7,278 nucleotides of DNA, from positions 1 through 7,278 of the forward strand of contig JAEWNX010000450.1 in NCBI GenBank assembly GCA_023461135.1, written 5' to 3'. The notes below the pieces were generated by a model. It saw only the letters and a program-made list of their open reading frames with translations, was not told where the DNA came from and ran no database searches. Below are positions 5,405 through 7,278 of the stretch, one piece after another. This DNA comes from Pseudomonadota bacterium. GTDB taxonomy: Bacteria; Pseudomonadota; Alphaproteobacteria; Caulobacterales; Aquidulcibacteraceae. Position numbers and translations under genes: made by a program. Numbering within the stretch: the stretch's first letter is position 1; the number at the start of each line of letters is the position of its first letter.

Positions 5405-6334
5405 ATGCGCAAGAATTTCGCACGCGCCTGGCTTGCAGCGCTCACTCTGTTCATCGCGACGCCTGCGTACGCCGATGGCCGCGGCGATGCGGGGCCGGAT
5501 CGCGCTGCGCCGCCCGTGCGCGCCGCGCCGGCCACCGATACGTCGGCGGCGCCGGAAGGACGAAGCGGCATCGTTCCCCTGAACGATGACCTGACGCTCA
5601 ACGTACCGGACGGCTATCGCTTCTACTCGGCCGAGCAAGCGCTTGCGTTCATGCAGCGCAACAACGCCTCCGCGCCGGACGGCGCCGTGTTTGGATTGCT
5701 GGCGCGCGCAGGCGACGACATCCGCCAGGCCGGCACATGGGCGACCGTGATCAGCTACGACGCGATCGGCTACGTGCAGCCGGAAACGGCCGCCGGTCTT
5801 AGCGACGCGAATTTCGAAGTGAGCGTCCGCGACGCGCGTACGCAGCAGAACCGGGCGTTCGAAGGCTTCATCGCGCAGCCCGCGTTCGATGCGAGCGCGC
5901 CGACGCTTGTCTGGGCCGAACGCGCGGGCGCACCCGGCGCCGGCGGCAAGGATCTGCGCTATGAGCAAAAGGTGCTGGGACGAAACGGCGTAGCGTGCCT
6001 CAGTTCGATCGGCAGCGCCGACCAACTGGATGAGATCACGGCGGCGGCAGCCGATTTGCGCGGCATGCTGTCATTCCGGGAGGGCGCGAGGCACGCGGAT
6101 TTTCAGCCCGCGACGGATAGGGTCTCCTCCTACTCGGTGCCGGGGCTCGTGACCGGCGTGCCAAGCGCGCAACCGCAAGCGGCGGCGGACCCCGCGTCCT
6201 CGCAAACGGGCGGACAGACGGCGTTCGGCGGGTTGGCGGGGTGGTTTCCGTGGGTGGCGATTGGCGTGATCCTATTGGCGATCGTCGGCTTCGTGATGAT
6301 GCGCCGCCGCCGCGACGATACTGAACCGGCCTAG
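5405..6334 (+). CDS. DUF2167 family membrane-anchored envelope protein
   Basis: The 309-aa product has a Sec signal peptide (hydrophobic 8-20, AYA|D cleavage after 23), an Ala/Pro-rich linker (24-52), a periplasmic domain and one C-terminal transmembrane helix (about 282-299) followed by a short basic tail RRRR at 300-303. Features typical of DUF2167 are the lead-in IVPLNDDLTLNVPDGYRFY (56-74), TWATVISYDAIGYV (111-124), YEQKVLGRNGV (186-196) and the block F224 to D238 (FREGARHADFQPATD). A second linker rich in Gln, Ala and Ser (253-275) separates domain and anchor. The family has no known function that I can state. The gene begins 77 bp after pyrF with its own strong ribosome binding site, so it may be cotranscribed or have its own promoter. 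Its stop codon interlocks with that of the opposing Rieske gene. Family call is fairly confident, by eye. Confidence 0.85.
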   Translation: MRKNFARAWLAALTLFIATPAYADGRGDAGPDRAAPPVRAAPATDTSAAPEGRSGIVPLNDDLTLNVPDGYRFYSAEQALAFMQRNNASAPDGAVFGLLARAGDDIRQAGTWATVISYDAIGYVQPETAAGLSDANFEVSVRDARTQQNRAFEGFIAQPAFDASAPTLVWAERAGAPGAGGKDLRYEQKVLGRNGVACLSSIGSADQLDEITAAAADLRGMLSFREGARHADFQPATDRVSSYSVPGLVTGVPSAQPQAAADPASSQTGGQTAFGGLAGWFPWVAIGVILLAIVGFVMMRRRRDDTEPA

Positions 6335-6681
6335 GCGGTAAGGACGAGGCCCTCGCGCACGACAATGGCGATGGGCTCCAATCCGTCGCCATTGCAGGGA
6401 CCCCCGGCGCACGCGCCGTCCTCGAGCCTGTAACTCGCGCCATGCGCCGCGCAGACCAGATAGCGCGCTTCCTGCACGACGATGCGGCCATCCGCGCGCT
6501 GCAATGGATAATTCGCGTGCGCGCACCGATTGCGGAAACAGGAGATTGCATCGCCGCGGCGTGTCAAAATGAGTGACACGCGAGCGTCGCCCTCGCCGGC
6601 GTAAACAATGATCGCGCCCGCATCTGGCACATCCTGGAGGCGCGCCAGCGAGACAGCGCGTGGCACGGAAAGCGGCGTCAC
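6331..6681 (-). CDS. Small Rieske [2Fe-2S] protein
   Basis: This 116-aa soluble protein has the two Rieske cluster motifs: C53-x-H55 in [10 protein letters not shown] (51-60) and C77-x2-H80 in [11 protein letters not shown] (74-84). These supply the Cys2-His2 ligands of a [2Fe-2S] cluster. The 21-residue gap between the motifs is longer than in ferredoxins of ring-hydroxylating dioxygenases, but fits the small stand-alone Rieske proteins that also share the downstream pattern R-x-E-D-G-x-C-x2-G-P-C (85-96). The extra cysteines C91 and C96 are therefore probably a subfamily trait. It likely works as a cytosolic electron carrier or partner of an unknown oxygenase; no oxygenase or reductase gene is in the window. 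The start is GTG 6681, overlapping the gpsA stop (GTGA, 6678-6681), with GGAG five bases upstream. No internal ATG gives an alternative. Family certain, partner unknown. Confidence 0.9.
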   Translation of the reverse strand: MTPLSVPRAVSLARLQDVPDAGAIIVYAGEGDARVSLILTRRGDAISCFRNRCAHANYPLQRADGRIVVQEARYLVCAAHGASYRLEDGACAGGPCNGDGLEPIAIVVREGLVLTA

Positions 6682-7278
6682 GCGCGCTCCGCGCGGAATG
6701 GCCGTGCGAGCAATGCGAAAATGGCTTCGTCGATGCTCGTGCGCTCGGCGATGATGTCATCCACCGCGCTGCAGATCGGCATTTCCACGCCGTGCTTCTG
6801 CGCCAGCGCGACGACCGCTGGCGCGCTTTCGGCGCCTTCAGCGACCGAGCGCCGTTCTGCCAACACGTCCTTCAGCGCACGTCCCTCGCCGAGCGCCGCG
6901 CCCAGAGAGGTGTTGCGCGACGTCATCGAACAACACGTCAGCACGAGGTCGCCAAGCCCGCAAAGGCCGGACAATGTTTCCGCCTTGGCGCCCATCGCCA
7001 ATCCCAGCCGCGTGAGTTCGGCAAAGCCGCGCGTGATCAGCGCCGCGCGCGCGCCGTCCCCGAGCTTGCGTCCTTCCGCGACACCGCAGGCGACGGCGAT
7101 CACGTTCTTCACCGCCCCGCCGATCTCCGCGCCGGTCAGATCGTCGGCCACATAGGGACGGAAGGTTGGCAGGCCGATCGTCGCGACGATGCGCTGGGCA
7201 AGGGCCTCGTCCGTGCTGGCGACCGTCGTGGCCGTCGGCAAACCGCGGGCGACATCCTTGGCGAAGCCCGGTCCTGAC
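6678..7278 (-). CDS. gpsA: Glycerol-3-phosphate dehydrogenase [NAD(P)+], C-terminal part; N-terminus beyond window
   Basis: The frame is open from the right edge (first full codon at 7277) to TGA at 6678-6680, giving about 199 residues of the substrate-binding half of GpsA. This cytosolic enzyme reduces dihydroxyacetone phosphate to sn-glycerol 3-phosphate, the backbone precursor of phospholipids. Visible landmarks (numbered from the first visible residue): [16 protein letters not shown] (1-16), equivalent to the family [27 protein letters not shown] (53-65), where K57 matches the conserved active-site lysine; and GLGDLVLTC (107-115) followed by SRN (120-122), which bind substrate and cofactor. 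The NAD-binding Rossmann domain with its GxGxxG is outside the window. The internal TTG at 7241 is an ordinary leucine codon, not a start. The downstream Rieske gene begins within the gpsA stop. Confidence 0.95.
   Translation of the reverse strand, partial: SGPGFAKDVARGLPTATTVASTDEALAQRIVATIGLPTFRPYVADDLTGAEIGGAVKNVIAVACGVAEGRKLGDGARAALITRGFAELTRLGLAMGAKAETLSGLCGLGDLVLTCCSMTSRNTSLGAALGEGRALKDVLAERRSVAEGAESAPAVVALAQKHGVEMPICSAVDDIIAERTSIDEAIFALLARPFRAERA
6687..6690 (-). promoter_or_regulatory. Ribosome binding site for the Rieske gene, inside gpsA
   Basis: Read on the minus strand, GGAG lies five bases before GTG 6681 and within the last codons of gpsA. It supports the GTG start and suggests translation by reinitiation or coupling after gpsA. 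Confidence 0.6.

Noticed and set aside
1..7278. Mobile element, phage, toxin-antitoxin, CRISPR or defence island
   Set aside because: I found no transposase, integrase, repeat array, terminal repeats or defence-type domains; gene content is mainly metabolic and envelope-related with uniform composition.

Overview
The window is GC-rich, densely packed chromosomal DNA with almost no intergenic space. Codon use, gene types and protein style suggest an alphaproteobacterium, possibly near Caulobacterales/Hyphomonadaceae. That placement is inference from general look; there is no rRNA or other phylogenetic marker here. I see no mobile element, tRNA, rRNA or CRISPR array. Eleven protein genes are supported, two of them cut by the window edges.

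Left part (1-2214): the end of a pterin-4a-carbinolamine dehydratase gene (phhB-like), then an NAD-type short-chain dehydrogenase/reductase (SDR) and a small lipoprotein, all on the plus strand. The lipoprotein gene meets, tail to tail with a 10-bp overlap, a minus-strand gene for a small exported FliL-like protein.

Middle (2264-5327): the minus-strand bdhA (3-hydroxybutyrate dehydrogenase) lies just upstream of the FliL-like gene and probably shares its transcript. A 94-bp divergent spacer separates bdhA from a compact plus-strand operon: a DUF350 multi-pass membrane protein, a membrane-anchored trypsin-like serine protease (4-bp gap), and pyrF of the type 2 (DAKRGDIGTTA) class (ATGA overlap).

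Right part (5405-7278): a DUF2167 protein with a signal peptide and C-terminal membrane anchor follows pyrF. Its stop codon interlocks with that of a convergent small Rieske [2Fe-2S] protein gene in a shared CTAG. The Rieske gene is coupled by a GTGA overlap to gpsA (glycerol-3-phosphate dehydrogenase), which runs off the right edge.

Taken together, this looks like ordinary housekeeping and accessory metabolism: pterin recycling, polyhydroxybutyrate/ketone-body oxidation, pyrimidine synthesis and phospholipid precursor supply. Mixed in are several poorly characterised envelope proteins. I found no convincing new multi-gene system. The most interesting uncharacterised unit is the DUF350-serine protease pair fused to pyrF translation; smaller curiosities are the interlocked stop codons and a substitution in the BdhA active site.
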